Of a DNA stretch of 64,000 nucleotides, positions 33,449 to 45,093 are shown one piece after another (the first letter of the stretch is position 1; the number at the start of each line of letters is the position of its first letter). Position numbers and translations under genes: made by a program. This DNA is from Coix lacryma-jobi var. lacryma-jobi (Eukaryota; Streptophyta; Magnoliopsida; Poales; Poaceae). The notes beneath the pieces were generated by a model. That model was given only the letters and a program-made list of their open reading frames with translations. It did not search any database and had not been told where the DNA came from. The stretch covers positions 124,001-188,000 of the forward strand of contig VDCT01000298.1 in NCBI GenBank assembly GCA_009763385.1, given 5' to 3'.

Positions 33449-35421
33449 TGCGGATACATGGGTGTATGCCGAGTCTCGAGTGATGAGTGATTGTCAACAG
33501 GTTTGATCACAGGTTCTTTGGCTTGTGTTGTGCAGGTGTCGAGCACAGAGACAGTGATCGAGGGCAAGGTGAAGGTCAAGTAGAGACGTGCCGTGCCGAT
33601 GGACCAGGAGCGGTGAAGGGCGGACGTGAGGCTAGGACTGAGGGACCGGTGGCCTGAGGATCAGCTGTGGTGGCTGGCAGCCTGGGACAACGACGAGCGA
33701 AGACTTGCGGGACATGGTGTTGCTCGGGTCGAGGACCTAGGGACACGTGTCGGTGGACGGGGTGCACGGGCGGTGCATCCCCTCTACAGCTTCGGTTTGG
33801 TGGTAGAGCCAGAGAAAAACCATCGGGTGGACGGTTTCCAGGTTTGGGCCTCAAAACCTGGGCGCTGATGGTTTCCGAGTTTGGCCACAAAACTCGGGCT
33901 GAGGACGATTTCCAGGTTTGGGCCTCAAAACCTGGGTGCTGCGGGTTTGCTGAGTTTGGGCCACAAACTCAGGCGCTGGTGGGCTGGTTTCCCGGTTTGG
34001 GCCTCAAAACCGAGGGTTGGTCGTGAAGGCTGGTTTCCCAGTTTGGGCCTCAAAACCGGGGGTGCGACGTCCAGGAAAAGGACGCAAAGCGGTGGCGGCA
34101 CGTGGCGGCAATTGGGAGGTTGCATCGAGGCAACGCTACCAGTTGTGCGGGCGTGGCCGTCGGATCCACCTACCTTCGAGTTGGTCCAGAATAACCTTAG
34201 GGTTTAGCTGGTTCGCTTTGTAAGTAGTTAGGGGTAGAGTGGGAATTAGGAATAGTTAGAATTAGGATAAGTAGGGGGAGACACCCACCTCCCCAGACAT
34301 CTCAGCCATTTGCTATTTTGCCTTCTAGGTTTTCCTGCTCTCCCTCTCCCCTGCTATAGCGAACTGAGATCCACAGAGAAGAGAACAATACCTCTGTGCC
34401 CGTGAGATTTTGAGGAAGTGAGACCGTAATCTCACTGTTGTAGCGTGTGGTAGCCACACGGTTGCAAATTTGTGGTTGTGATTCGTGTTTTGTTCTTGTT
34501 CTTCGCGGGTTGCTTTTCTCCACGTTTATCCCGTCGATCGATCTCTTAGCTTGGTGTGTTGTTTGCAAATCCGTTTGAACCAAGTTGTTCTAGATCGTGA
34601 GGCACTTCTTTCCACCGAAGGAATTCACCTCTAACCTCACGAGCTAGTAGATCGGTTGATTTTCGTTTCGGGTCAAGTTTTTCTTCTTTTCCCCAAACTT
34701 CTTCGATTCATCGATTTGGAGATAGGTTCGAGCCATGATCTCGTAGAGTTAGCTCACTATCCTCCTTGTGACTCTTCTCACCAAGTTTGATCCCTAGAGG
34801 ATTCGTTATGGGTGAGATTGAGTCAAATCGGTGGACGAACAGTGCTGCTGCGGAGTGACCGGACGCTAGCGTCGTGAAGACCGGACGCTAGGTCTCAGAG
34901 TCCGGTCGTTGATCACAGAATGCTCTGTTTTGGAGTTTGACCAGACACTCTGCTCACAGTCGACCGGACGCACCCATCCTACTGTTCATCTGGCTTGGCT
35001 TTTGTGACCGGACGCTCGGTTACTGACCGGACGCTTCCCTTCAGTGAGTCCGGTTAGAAACAGAGAGGTCCCATTTTGGCTTTTGTGTGACCGGACGCGT
35101 CCGGTGCCTCTCGACCGGACACAGGCAGAGTCCGGTCAATTGCAGTTTGCACATTTTCATCCGCAGTTTGCTCGTCCGATGTTCGATTTGAGATCCGCTT
35201 GTTGCGTTGGATTCCTGACTTCGTGCTCTTCAGAAATTGGGCTTCTCTCTTTACAAAATAGGCCGAATCCCCCTCGCGTTGCTCGGGGGAGGTTGAGGTT
35301 ACCCAAAGTTCATCCTGTCACCAGTTGACCTGCGTGAACTTGGGCGAAGGAATTTTTCTGGTGTCCCGCTGGGTTCCTAGGGAACATCCACCCACTCTCT
35401 TGGGTCGTGGACATCACACAC
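33449..35421 (+). repeat. Y 5' LTR, first part (continues at 49602-49724)
   Basis: It starts TGCGGATACATGGG. It includes the hairpin array (33838-34062) and GACCGGACGC motifs at about 34855-35130, with the palindrome ACCGGACGCGTCCGGT near 35087. Element G entered 123 bp before its end; the remainder, ending GGTCCTTCA, is 49602-49724. It differs from the 3' LTR at scattered positions only. Confidence 0.94.
33838..34062. repeat. Hairpin array in Y 5' LTR
   Basis: Six units start at 33838, 33875, 33912, 33950, 33991 and 34037. The stems are CCAGGTTT/AAACCTGG, CCGAGTTT/AAACTCGG, CCAGGTTT/AAACCTGG, CTGAGTTT/AAACTCAG, CCCGGTTT/AAACCG(A)GG and CCCAGTTT/AAACCGGG. The first four are perfect 8-bp stems of three different sequences with 7-8-base loops containing GGCC. 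The last two carry one disruption each. Confidence 0.85.
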
Positions 35422-36811
35422 TGTTAACACAGAATATTTGCACTATGACAAGTGGGCCAGCACGGCGCAGGTTCGGGAGAAAACACCACCTGAGGGATTC
35501 GGTAGACAGCAAGCACGGTCGGCTAATCCAATCGATTCGGCAAGGCGGTGGAGGCGACTGGTCAAACGAGGAGTGGATTCGGCAATATGGCGCTGCGGTC
35601 GGCTACCTCAAGCTAAGTCGGTTTGCGACAAATACGGCATGTCAGAAGATTTGGCAACAGGAGATCTCGTCATTGTTAGCACGAGCCGATTATTAAGGGA
35701 GGCTTGGAGCGGAAGGCATCATATTTTAGATAGTTTCCTGATTTTATCATTGTAATCGTATCCTTCTAGGACTCGTAGAGCACCAGGGTATAAATATAAA
35801 CCCCGGAACCACTGTAAACAGGTGAACAATCAATACAACCAACCCGGCCCCGTGCCATCTTCGAGTCCAAGTCGTGTCGTCGTGTTCTTCGAGAGGAGTC
35901 CTCCGTAAGTCCCGACAACCTTGTTATCATGTCTAGCATCGTGCGGCGGATTTAGATTTGATGCAAGTAGTCTCGTATGTTTGGCTTAGTATCATGCGGT
36001 GGATTTAAGCTAATGACGGGAAGTTTTTGCTTATGCCTTGTATCGTGCGGCGGATTAAGACATGGGTAAAAATAGTTATCGGCTCTATTAGATTTGGCAA
36101 TCTATTAGATTCATTAAGTTACCATGTGTTTGCTCTATGTTTAATGTTTTATGTATATTTGCAACACTCTTTTGCCCAATCTAGATCTCGCTCGGTTCGG
36201 CTCTGTCTTTTATAGATCTATCCTGTTCTTTCATATTCATTATTGTAGAGTCTTCCATGCAGTAGATCTATCGTCCGTAATAGCTGATTTGATCGTATCT
36301 AGATTGCCACGTGGTGAGGGTTCATGCACGTTAAGTACGTTTGATCTATGACAAGGCTAGGCGTCGTGCGGCAGGCGCAGGCTTTAGATTAGTTTAATCA
36401 TGCTTGATTTGCATGTTCAATCCCCATGGACCCCAACTCGGTTGCACAATCAAGATTGGTTAAACTTTAATTCATAGTTAATATACCATGCAAGTACAAT
36501 TCTCATGCAAACGTATTCGGCAACTTGTTATTCACGTAACTTCGTTCATACTGCCGAATGATCTTTAAACCTGTTGGCAGATAGCTTTCATAGCTATATG
36601 TCGTCGTAAGTGGCTTCAGGGCCGTACATCTTGGAACTGTCTGGTCATACCCGGCATGTTCCAGCTTTGTATTTAACAGTTTACCTCCTTTGTTAGTTGC
36701 AGGGCAAACTGACTGGCACGCACCGGACTTCTGAGCACCCGGGCCACGTTTGAAGCTAGCTCCTCCGGCTTGCTGTGTGATTGGCACAGTGCGTCACTTT
36801 CGGTGTCAACA
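35422..36811 (+). repeat. G 5' LTR, 1390 bp
   Basis: Ends are TGTTAACAC and GTGTCAACA. The TATA box TATAAATA is at 35789-35796. Downstream, in the RNA leader, the motif ATCRTGCGGYGGATT recurs at about 35938, 35991 and 36042, with a relative (TCGTGCGGCAGG) at 36363. It lacks 14 bp (ATCGATCCGTCGAC region) present in the 3' LTR at about 48677. Confidence 0.95.
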
Positions 36812-36838
36812 CACTTTTTGGCACTGCCCGGTGGGACA
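36812..36838 (+). other. Primer-binding region of G
   Basis: Just after the LTR comes TTTTTGGCACTGCCCGGTGG. A TGGCAC...CCCGGTGGGAC element of this kind is the usual PBS of many grass Tat-type Gypsy elements. I cannot assign the tRNA with certainty. Confidence 0.6.
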
Positions 36839-36854
36839 CTTTTTTCCTGCAGCA

Positions 36855-39230
36855 ATGGTCGAAGTCACTGAAGCCGAGGCCAGCAACAAGGCGGGGCTCG
36901 TGCAGGTGCAGCTCGCTGAACTACCCGACGAGTACAAAGAGCAGGTGGATAATGCTTGTGCCGAATTCCAGGCCAAGTGCCTAGAAGCCTTTTCCAAGAA
37001 CAAGAGCGGAAAGGTTCGCCGTCTGCACGATCTGCCGAAGCCCGTCCAGCTCAACCCGAATGATCCCGGGGAAGCAGAGGCAGTGCTGAAAATGTCTCAC
37101 ATAGTCAACGAAGCTGTCTCTGGTGCCATCGGTCGCATGCATGGGGCGTTTCTCAACACTTTCCGCACCATCATGATCGCCCAATTTGGCCCCAAGGCCG
37201 ATGAATTCATGAAGGCGGAGTTTGGCCCTATAGCGGGGCCACATCTTTTCAACCTGCCGGATCACCTCAAGGGGGCAGGAGCTGCTGGTGAGGAGGCCCC
37301 GCCTAAGGCTCAATCAAGCGGGATGACCATTCAAGAGAAGCACACGCCAGAGGGCCAATTGCCGACCATGGGTCAGCTCACGTTCGGCACTAAGGGTCAG
37401 CCGCCAGAGTCAACACGCAAGATCTCCCCGCAAACCTATAGGCTCATAAAGGACTACTACGGAAACGGGTACCATGAGATGCTTGAGCCTCACAACATAG
37501 AGGGCGCCCCACATCCAGGATATGGGAAGCCGATGGCCGAAAAGACCGCCGACTCTAATGTCGATGTCATGCTAGAGAAAATGGCGGATATGATGCAGCG
37601 CACTTTCGGCCTGAAGCCTAAGGGCACTTATGCTTACAGGTCTCCGTTCCCCGAATGGTTCCACCGTGTGGCTCTGCCGCCCAGAGTCAAAGTGCCGACA
37701 GACCTGTCCAAGTTCTCCAGCTTAGACGACACCAGCACGGTGGAGCACGTCAGTCGTTATCTGCTCCAGCTTGGGGAGGCCAATACCGAAGATGCCTTCA
37801 GGGTTCGGTACTTCCCGTCGTCACTCACTGGACCGGCATTCGCATGGTTCACGTCACTACCGCCGGGCTCTATTCTCTCTTGGGCAGACTTGGAACAAAA
37901 GTTCCATACACACTTCTACACGGGCACCAAGGAGAAGAAACTGGTGGACATCATGTACGTGCGCCAAAGGCCAAATGAGACACCACAGGACTACCTGCGC
38001 AGGTTCAGGGAAGTCAAGAGCCAGTGCTTCGGCATGCACCTGCCGGACGATCAGCTTCCACCATTGGCCGTGGCAGGCATGCTCCCGAGCATTAGGGACA
38101 AGCTGTTCGGTCAAGAGTTTGAAGACTTGGGTCATCTCTCTCGCCGGCTGAATGAGATGACTATCCAAGCGCAAGGCTTCCGGAGGGAAGGGCGCTTCCA
38201 GAAGGACAATGTCGCGGCCCAGATGTATCAGGCTTTCCTGGACGAAGCCGATGACTACACCGACGCTGAAGATGAGGTGGCCGCTGCAGAGCTCAACTGG
38301 GACAAGGAGCCGACCCAGGCCAACAAGCAATGGCTGCGCCAGTAGAAGGGGGCATACGACTTCGACGTCACCAAGGCCGACAAGCTCTTCGAGTTCCTGG
38401 TCGCCGAAGGGAGAATCAGGCTACCCCCGGATCACCCGATGCTGCGTCCTGGAGGGATCAAGGACAAGAAGTACTGCGGTTTCCACAACACTAACACTCA
38501 TTCTATTAATGATTGCCGTGTGTTCAGGACAAGGATCCAGAAGGCCATCCAGGACGGCCACATCAAGTTCAATGGCAAGATGAAGATCGATGCTAACCCC
38601 TTCGCCCAGAACGCCGTGTTCTTCTCAGTGAACATGGTAGCTCCAGAGGACCCCAGGGGCAAGGGCAAAGTCAAAGTCCTCACCTCCGACAAAGCGCGCG
38701 AGTCTGGCACAGTGGACCCCGATCGGCAGATAACCAGCGATGAATTCCGGCAGCGTACCCAGACCACGAATAGTCGATATGAGCACAAGGAGTCATCTTC
38801 CAGGCGCAGGCCTACCCACAGGGACCTCCTCAACAAGTGGCGTCGGGAAGGAGAGAAAGAGCGGAGGCGTCTCCAACGCGAGGAACAGAGATTCGCAGAA
38901 GAATATCAGCGTGAAGACGGTCACACGGAGGAGTACCGGTACCGTCTGGAGGAGAGGGCCTACCGCAGAGAACAGGCCTACCACAGGGAGCAGGAACGCC
39001 GCCAAGAGCAGGAGCAGGCTCACTGGGAATGCCCGTTCTTCCGCCACTGCTGGAACGAAGGCTTGAAGCTGCCTGCCGTCAATAACTGCCCTGAGTGCAG
39101 CGATCAGTACAAGGGGTATAGGCAGGCTCGAGTCAACCGCCGTGCCGTCCACGAAAGATTGGGAGCACGCATCCCAATGGACGATCGGCGCCTAAAAATG
39201 GAGAAGCCCGGATCGGCAAGCCAAAAGATA
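36855..39230 (+). pseudogene. G gag, with one in-frame stop
   Basis: It starts at ATG 36855 (MVEVTEAEAS). Residues 240-460 hold the Retrotrans_gag domain: FSSLDDTSTVEHVSRYLLQL, GPAFAWFTSLPPGSILSW, LEQKFHTHFYTG and the RQRPNETPQDYLRRFREVKS block. TAG at 38343-38345 (probably once CAG) interrupts it. The frame stays open afterwards, with a CGFHNTNTHSINDC motif resembling a short zinc-binding region, then a long Arg/Glu/Gln-rich helix. A frameshift near 39200-39230 leads into the protease frame. It would build the particle and bind RNA. Confidence 0.9.
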
Positions 39231-40149
39231 TGTCGATCAGGAGTGGGCGCATCACCAGGACGACAGCGAGGAGGCACAGCCCCGCCCATATAGGTGGCAG
39301 AAGGGGCAGTGGTGCCCGCCAGGGCTCAGAAAGAGCCAGAAAAGGAGGGTGCAGCGCCTCCGGAATAGGGAGTTGGAAGAAGCAGCTGCCGATGGGAAGA
39401 AGCAAGAGTGGCGCCCAAAGGAAAAGCCAGACGACACCGACAAAGGCGCTGACGTGGCCATGACTTTCTTCCTTCCCCTGGAATTCATGGCTCCTGCCGG
39501 CCGGGGGGCACAGGACGAGGTGTATTCGGACTCTGACGAGGCCGAGCACAACGAGCTCGCGGCACAGCTCGTGTTGTCTCAGAAGGCAGCATTTGACAAA
39601 CCAGCCAAGCATCGGCATTTAAAGCCGTTGTATGTCAAGGGGTACATCAACGGAAAGCCGCTGACCAAGATGTTTGTCGATGGCGGCGCAGCGATCAACA
39701 TCATGCCTTACGCCACCTTCAGAAAGCTGGGCATGAACGGTGAAGATCTGCTCAAAACGGACATGATACTCCGTGACTTTGCCGGCAATCCCTCTGACAC
39801 TCGGGGTGCCGTGCACGTGGAACTGATGATTGGATCCAAGACGCTCATCACGACCTTCTTTGTCATTGATGGCAAGGGGGCATACAGCCTGCTTTTGGGC
39901 AGGGATTGGATCCATGCCAACTGCTGCATACCTTCGACCATGCACCAAATACTCATTCAGTGGGTTGGAGATGACATCGAGATTGTCCAAGCTGACGACT
40001 CGGTGAGTGTTGCTACCATTGAGCCCACTTACTGGGAATTCGACGGAGTAGATTGCTTCTCCGATCGTGTGTGGGGAGAAGGTCCTGTCAACGTCTACGA
40101 CAGGGATCAACAGCCGATCCAAGCAATCGGCTCTCAAAGCTTCTTTTAG
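39231..40149 (+). pseudogene. G aspartic protease region
   Basis: The frame entered near 39231 contains WCPPGL followed by a basic stretch, then the retropepsin domain: GYINGKPLTKMFVDGGAAIN, with DGGA as the active-site triad in the form usual for Tat elements, and LLLGRDWIH as the ILG-like motif. It ends at TAG 40147-40149. The same frame runs on as an RT-proximal linker (FTSADKLEEVDVGD) until stops near 40278, so one frameshift separates it from RT. The role is processing of Gag-Pol. Confidence 0.88.
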
Positions 40150-40271
40150 ATGGATAACCCAACCGACAACAGCGAGGGCAAACTGGGACGTGGCTTCACA
40201 TCGGCCGACAAGCTGGAAGAAGTGGATGTTGGCGACACAAGTAAAAAGAGGCCGATGTTCATAAGTTCTAG

Positions 40272-42950
40272 TTTAGACCCTGATTTAGAGTGCAATTAGT
40301 AGATCTTTTAAAAGAGTTCAAAGACTGTTTTGCGTGGGACTACACAGAGATGCCCGGATTAGATCGGTCCATTGTTGAGCATAAGTTGCCGATCAAACCT
40401 GGATACCGCCCATACAAACAACCTCCGCGCAGGATCTACAAGGAGGAGGTATTGGCCGACGTGAAAAAGGAAGTGGAAAGATTACTAGAAGCTAACTTCA
40501 TTCGGCCGTGTCGATATGCGGAATGGATCTCCAATATTGTCCCGGTGTACAAGAAGAATGGGAAGATGAGAGTCTGCATCGACTTCAGGAACCTCAACAA
40601 AGCCACTCCTATGGACGGTTATCCAATGCCGGTGGCCGATTTGCTAGTAGATGCTTCGGCCGGTTTTGAAATTATAAGCTTTATGGACGGCAATGCAGGT
40701 TACAACCAGATCTTCATGGCTGCAGAGGATGTAGCAAAAACCGCCTTCAGGTGCCCCGGCCATATAGGTTTGTTTGAATGGATTGTCATGACTTTTGGTT
40801 TGAAAAATGCCGGTGCTACTTACCAGCGAGCCATGAATTACATATTCCATGAGCTGATCGGCAAAATCGTAGAGATCTACATTGATGACGTGGTGGTCAA
40901 ATCCAGAGGCAAAGAAAGACACTTAGCCGATTTAAGGAAGACCTTGGAGTGCACAAGGAAACACGGTTTAAAGATGAATCCAACCAAGTGTGCATTTGGG
41001 GTGTCGGCTGGTGAGTTTCTGGGATTCTTGGTCCACAAAAGGGGCATCGAAGTCGGCAAGAAGAGCATGGAAGCAATTGATAAGGTAGTGCCGCCGACCA
41101 ATCTCAAAGAACTGCAATCACTGCTCGGCAAGATCAACTTTGTCAGAAGGTTCATATCCAACTTGTCCGAGCGCGTGCTGCCATTTTCTCCACTGTTGAA
41201 GCTCAAGAAAGATCAGGAGTTCGTGTGGGGTGACGTGCAACAAAAGGCTTTCGATGAAATCAAAGAATACATGAAGGCACCACCAGTATTGGTCCCTCCA
41301 CAACTCGACAAGCCTTTCAAGTTGTACGTGGCGGCCGACAACCTAACAATAGGGTCGGCCCTCATGCAAGAATTCGAAGGAAAAGAGAGAGTCGTAGCCT
41401 ATCTTAGCCGAAAGCTACTGGACCCCGAAAAGAGGTATTTGGCTACGGAAAAGTTGTGCTTGTGCGTTTTCTATTCCTGTGCCAAGTTTCGGCACTATCT
41501 GTTGAATGCCGAATGCGTGGTAGTATCAGAGTTTGATGTAATCAAGCACATGTTATCAATGCCGATTTTAAGTGGAAGGATCGGTAAATGGGTTTTAGCT
41601 CTTTCTGAATTTGATTTGCGTTTTGAATCGGCAAAGGCTGTTAAAGGCCAGATTATGGCTGATTTCGTCACTCACCATCGTGATCCTAACGCTAACATAG
41701 TAACCATTGCCCCCTGGGCATTGTTTTTTGATGGATCATCGTGTAGCAAAGGTGGTGGAGTCGGGATCATGTTGATTTCTCCCAAGGGGGCACCTTTCAA
41801 ATACTCTATACCGATCGAGTACCCGGTGACTAATAATCAAGCGGAGTATGAGGCACTGCTTCGAGGATTGCGGTTGCTTGTGGACGTTAAGGCAGATGCC
41901 GTGGAGATCTTCGGTGACTCGGAGTTGGTGATCAGGCAGCTGACAGGTGAGTACGAGTGCAAAAACGACACGCTGCAGGAATATCTCGAAGGTTGCCAAG
42001 AGCTCCTTAAACAGTTTCGATCAGCAACCTTGCAACATATTCCTAGGGGGCAAAACGAAGAAGCAAACCAGTTGGCTCAGGCAGCATCCGGGTATAGGGA
42101 GAATCAAAACATTTTTGCACTTGAGGAAGAGCAAACAACCCCAGGAGATGATCAAGTAATCCCAAGTGATAATCAGGCAATTGAAGACTGGAGAGACAAT
42201 ATTGCCGATTACCTCAGGGACCCATCCAGAAAAGTCTCCCGAAAACTCAGGTACAAGGCTCTTAAGTTTACGCTCTTGGACAATCGATTGTACTACAAAT
42301 CCATAGATGGGGTTTTGCTTAAGTGCCTGAACCAAGACGAGGCTAGGAAACTGATGTATGAGGTGCACGAAGGCGTATGTGGTGCACACCAGTCAGCTCA
42401 CCGTATGAGATGGATAATCAGGAGGACTGGATATTTTTGGCCGACTATGCTCGAAGATTGCTTTGAATACTACAGAGGTTGTCAGGATTGCCAGCGATTC
42501 GGCAATGTGCAAAGGGCCCCAGCATCGGCCATGAATCCGATCATTAAGCCTTGGCCTTTCAGAGGGTGGGGCATTGATTTGATCGGCCAGATCCACCCTC
42601 CATCTAGCAAGGGACATAAGTTTGTTCTGTTAGCCACGGATTATTTCACTAAGTGGGTTGAAGCCATCCCATTGAAGAAGGTGACGTCAGAGAACATGGT
42701 GTCCTTCGTCAGGGAGCATATCATTTACCGATTCGGCATTCCTCAGTCCATCACTACCGATCAGGGAACTCAGTTCACTTCCTCTGAGTTTTGTGACTTT
42801 GCCGAAGGGATGGGGATTAAACTCTATAATTCTTCCCCTTATTATGCACAGGCCAATGGGCAGGCAGAAGCTTCTAACAAAATCATGATTAAGATTATTC
42901 AGAAGAAGATCGAAGAAAAACCTAAAAGGTGGCACTTGGTACTCAACTGA
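40272..42950 (+). pseudogene. G reverse transcriptase, RNase H and integrase
   Basis: One long open frame. RT: FIRPCRYAEWISNIVPVYKK, RVCIDFRNLNKATP, YNQIFMA, FGLKNAGATYQRAMN, and the catalytic YIDDVVVKS (YxDD). RNase H: LYVAADNLTIGSALMQ (D/A change in the first motif). A second plant-type RNase H-like domain follows: ALFFDGSSCSKGGGVGIM with NQAEYEALLRGL. Integrase: an HHCC-type zinc region (HRMRWIIRRTGYFWPTM, CQDCQRFG), then GIDLIGQI, the TTDQGTQF core and YAQANGQAEASNK. The frame ends at TGA 42948-42950 because of a one-base insertion; the integrase end continues in the next frame. It would copy and integrate the element but is frame-broken on both sides. Confidence 0.93.
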
Positions 42951-43446
42951 AGCTTTGTGGGCTTACCGAATGGCTTGTCATGGGTCGACTCAAACGTCAC
43001 CATACGAGTTGGTCTATGGGCATCACGCAGTGCTACCATGGGAGTTGCAATCGGGATCAAGACGAATTACATTGCAGGGCGACCTAGCTAAAGAAGATTA
43101 TAAAGATTTGATGATGGATGAGCTAGAGGATTTGCATTTGATTCGTCTCAAAGCCTTGGAAAATATTGAAAGGAACAAGATATGCGTTGCCAAGTACTAC
43201 AACTCGAAAGTGAAAGAAAAAGGATTCGAAGAAGGAGACTTGGTTTGGAAAATTATCTTGCCGATCGGTACCAAAGACAAGGTATTCGGCAAATGGTCCC
43301 CTAACTGGGAAGGGCCTTTTCGGGTTCTGAGGTGTGTTCCCGGTAACGCGTACATTCTAAAAACCCTCCAAGGAGAAGAGTTTGCTAGGGCGATTAATGG
43401 ACGTTATCTAAAGAGATTTCATCCTAGCGTGGAGGTCGGTGCATAG
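42951..43446 (+). pseudogene. G integrase C-terminal part (shifted frame)
   Basis: It continues integrase after the frameshift: LWAYRMACHGSTQTSPYELV, YGHHAVLPWE, VKEKGFEEGDLVWK, and the GPF module (NWEGPFRVLRCVPGNAYIL). It ends LKRFHPSVEVGA with a natural stop at 43444-43446. There is no chromodomain, in agreement with the Tat lineage. Confidence 0.9.
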
Positions 43447-43733
43447 TGGAATCAAGATCTTGCGGGCACCGACGGCCGATACGAAGTTATATCGCCCTTA
43501 GCACAAAAATGGCCGATAGAGTCTATCGCCCTTAGAGCAAAAAAACAGCCAGCACGGCATGTGTCGCCTTTAGCGCAAAAAACGCAGAAATACAGGGCTG
43601 AGTGCACGCGGTGCTGTGCAATCGGCTAGATAAATCAAACACTCAACAAGCACAGAACGGGAGAACGGGTTGTACACACGAACGTGGTAGAGTGGAGCAT
43701 TGTTCATAGTGGGGGCTGTGCAAAAGGTGCAGA
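43447..43733. other. Spacer after G integrase with short tandem units
   Basis: Three imperfect units of about 40-45 bp carry the phrase ATCGCCCTTAGCGCAAAAA (near 43485, 43525 and 43565). No coding signal. It separates the sense pol gene from the converging antisense gene end. Confidence 0.6.
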
Positions 43734-44619
43734 TCAGTTACCGAACACCCTGTTGATGACCGTCTGCGGGTTGGTGACTATGGTGAGGGCGTGGGCATGA
43801 TCCTCGTAGGATTCTAGAAAATCGTCGATCTGTGCGACATCTTCTGGGGATGCCCCGCCGGGGAAGCCAACCGGCACCACGGAGAAGTCCTCCTCCGTGC
43901 GGACCGTCAGCGCCGATAGCCCCAGCGCCACGCCGTGGTGCACGCCCTGCAGGGCGACCTGCTCGACGCGGCCATGCACATTGGCCAGGCGCGCCTCGGC
44001 GGTGTCGCCCTGGGCGTTCACCCGATCTGCGACTGGCGTTCGCCGCCATCTTCAGGCGCTCCAGCTCTTTAGACAGCGCTGTGAATGACGAGTTGAAATG
44101 GATCGGTTAAAAGATCAACAAGAACGACCGAAAGCCGATCTAGGATTGGGTGTTCATACCCGTGATTGCGTCGCAGAACTGCCGGCGCTGGTCCTGCCCA
44201 CTCCAGCTGATCGATCCCGTACTGCTTCGAGACGGCGGCCAGCTCCTCCCGGGACTCATCCCGCAGCGCCATGAAGTTCAAGGCGTCGTTGTGGTCGTAG
44301 AGGTCGTCAGTCGGAATCCCGGTCCGGGTTCGCCTCCCAAGGATGGGAGTGGTAGGAGAGGTCATCGGAGGAGCTCGACGAACCCGATTGCGGAGCTCCT
44401 GGCCCTCCCGTTGCTGGAGAAGGCCTGGCGTGCCCACCGGTGGTGGAGATAACGGGAATCCTGCCGGCAAACAGTGACAGGGTGTAAGCGGGGTTTTCAA
44501 GAAAGTGCCACAAAGGGCGTAGGCGAGAAGTCCTACCCGCGCTGACGGAGGCGCCGAGCACGACTCCCTTCGGCCTCCTCAGTCGCCGGGCGCTTGCCGC
44601 GACCATCGTGGCTCGCCAT
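43734..44619 (-). pseudogene. G antisense gene 2: unknown, with own promoter and introns
   Basis: A TATA box (TTTATAAA, 44733-44739), an AAACCCTAATTC leader and a good start context (ACAATGGCG, ATG 44619) give it a gene-like 5' end. Probable introns are 44461-44536 (GG/GTAGGA...GGCAG) and 44079-44159 (GG/GTATGA...CACAG). The middle exon in one frame reads LYDHNDALNFMALRDESREE; the final segment (43734-44021) reads LQGVHHGVALGLSALTVRTE and VGFPGGASPEDVAQIDDFLE. It also has a short KELERLK coiled coil. The exons do not join in one frame as they stand; at least two frame breaks are needed. I recall similar ORFs in grass Tat elements but know no function. GC content is far above that of the surroundings. 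Confidence 0.6.
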
Positions 44620-44732
44620 TGTACTTGGAGAATTAGGGTTTCTTGGGGCGGAGCGAGCAAGGAAGCCGAAGCGGCGAGAGTACTAGAGAAGCAAAGGCGA
44701 GATGGGGAAGAAGGCAAGCCTCCGGGGGCAAT

Positions 44733-44739
44733 TTATAAA
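44733..44739 (-). promoter_or_regulatory. TATA box of G antisense gene 2
   Basis: Minus strand CCTTTATAAATTGCC lies about 115 bases before the ATG at 44619. A CT-rich leader and AAACCCTAATTC follow, as in many plant promoters. Confidence 0.55.
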
Positions 44740-45093
44740 GGCGGAACAGTGATCGTGGCGGATGTCCCGGGGTAACACGCCGAATATCAATCGGCGGACT
44801 GGGGTTTTTTCCCCAATTCCCAAGATGGGCCTCTACAGTAACGGGCTGTGCGAACCGCCTGGATACGCTTGCGTGTTCGGCAGGAGCAGGGTCACCTGGC
44901 TTCGGCAAAAAATTACCGATTTCGATGTTCGGAGCGAACACTTGCCAGATTGCCGAACAGGTTTATAAGACGGTTAATCACGATGTCATCGAAGCAATAA
45001 CCGATTGAATGAAAGATACAGATATATCACAAGAAGGTGTTTAGGTCATTCTGACACGGGATTGCTGAAATTAAAGTTTGTTACATAGTCATC
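44740..45093. other. Interval between the two antisense genes of G
   Basis: It holds the promoter-proximal sequence of antisense gene 2 and the 3' flank of the plant mobile domain gene. Short open frames here show no motif. No further feature seen. Confidence 0.5.

Noticed and set aside
33838..34062. CRISPR-like array
   Set aside because: Units are directly adjoining inverted repeats in a plant LTR, without unique spacers and without cas genes.
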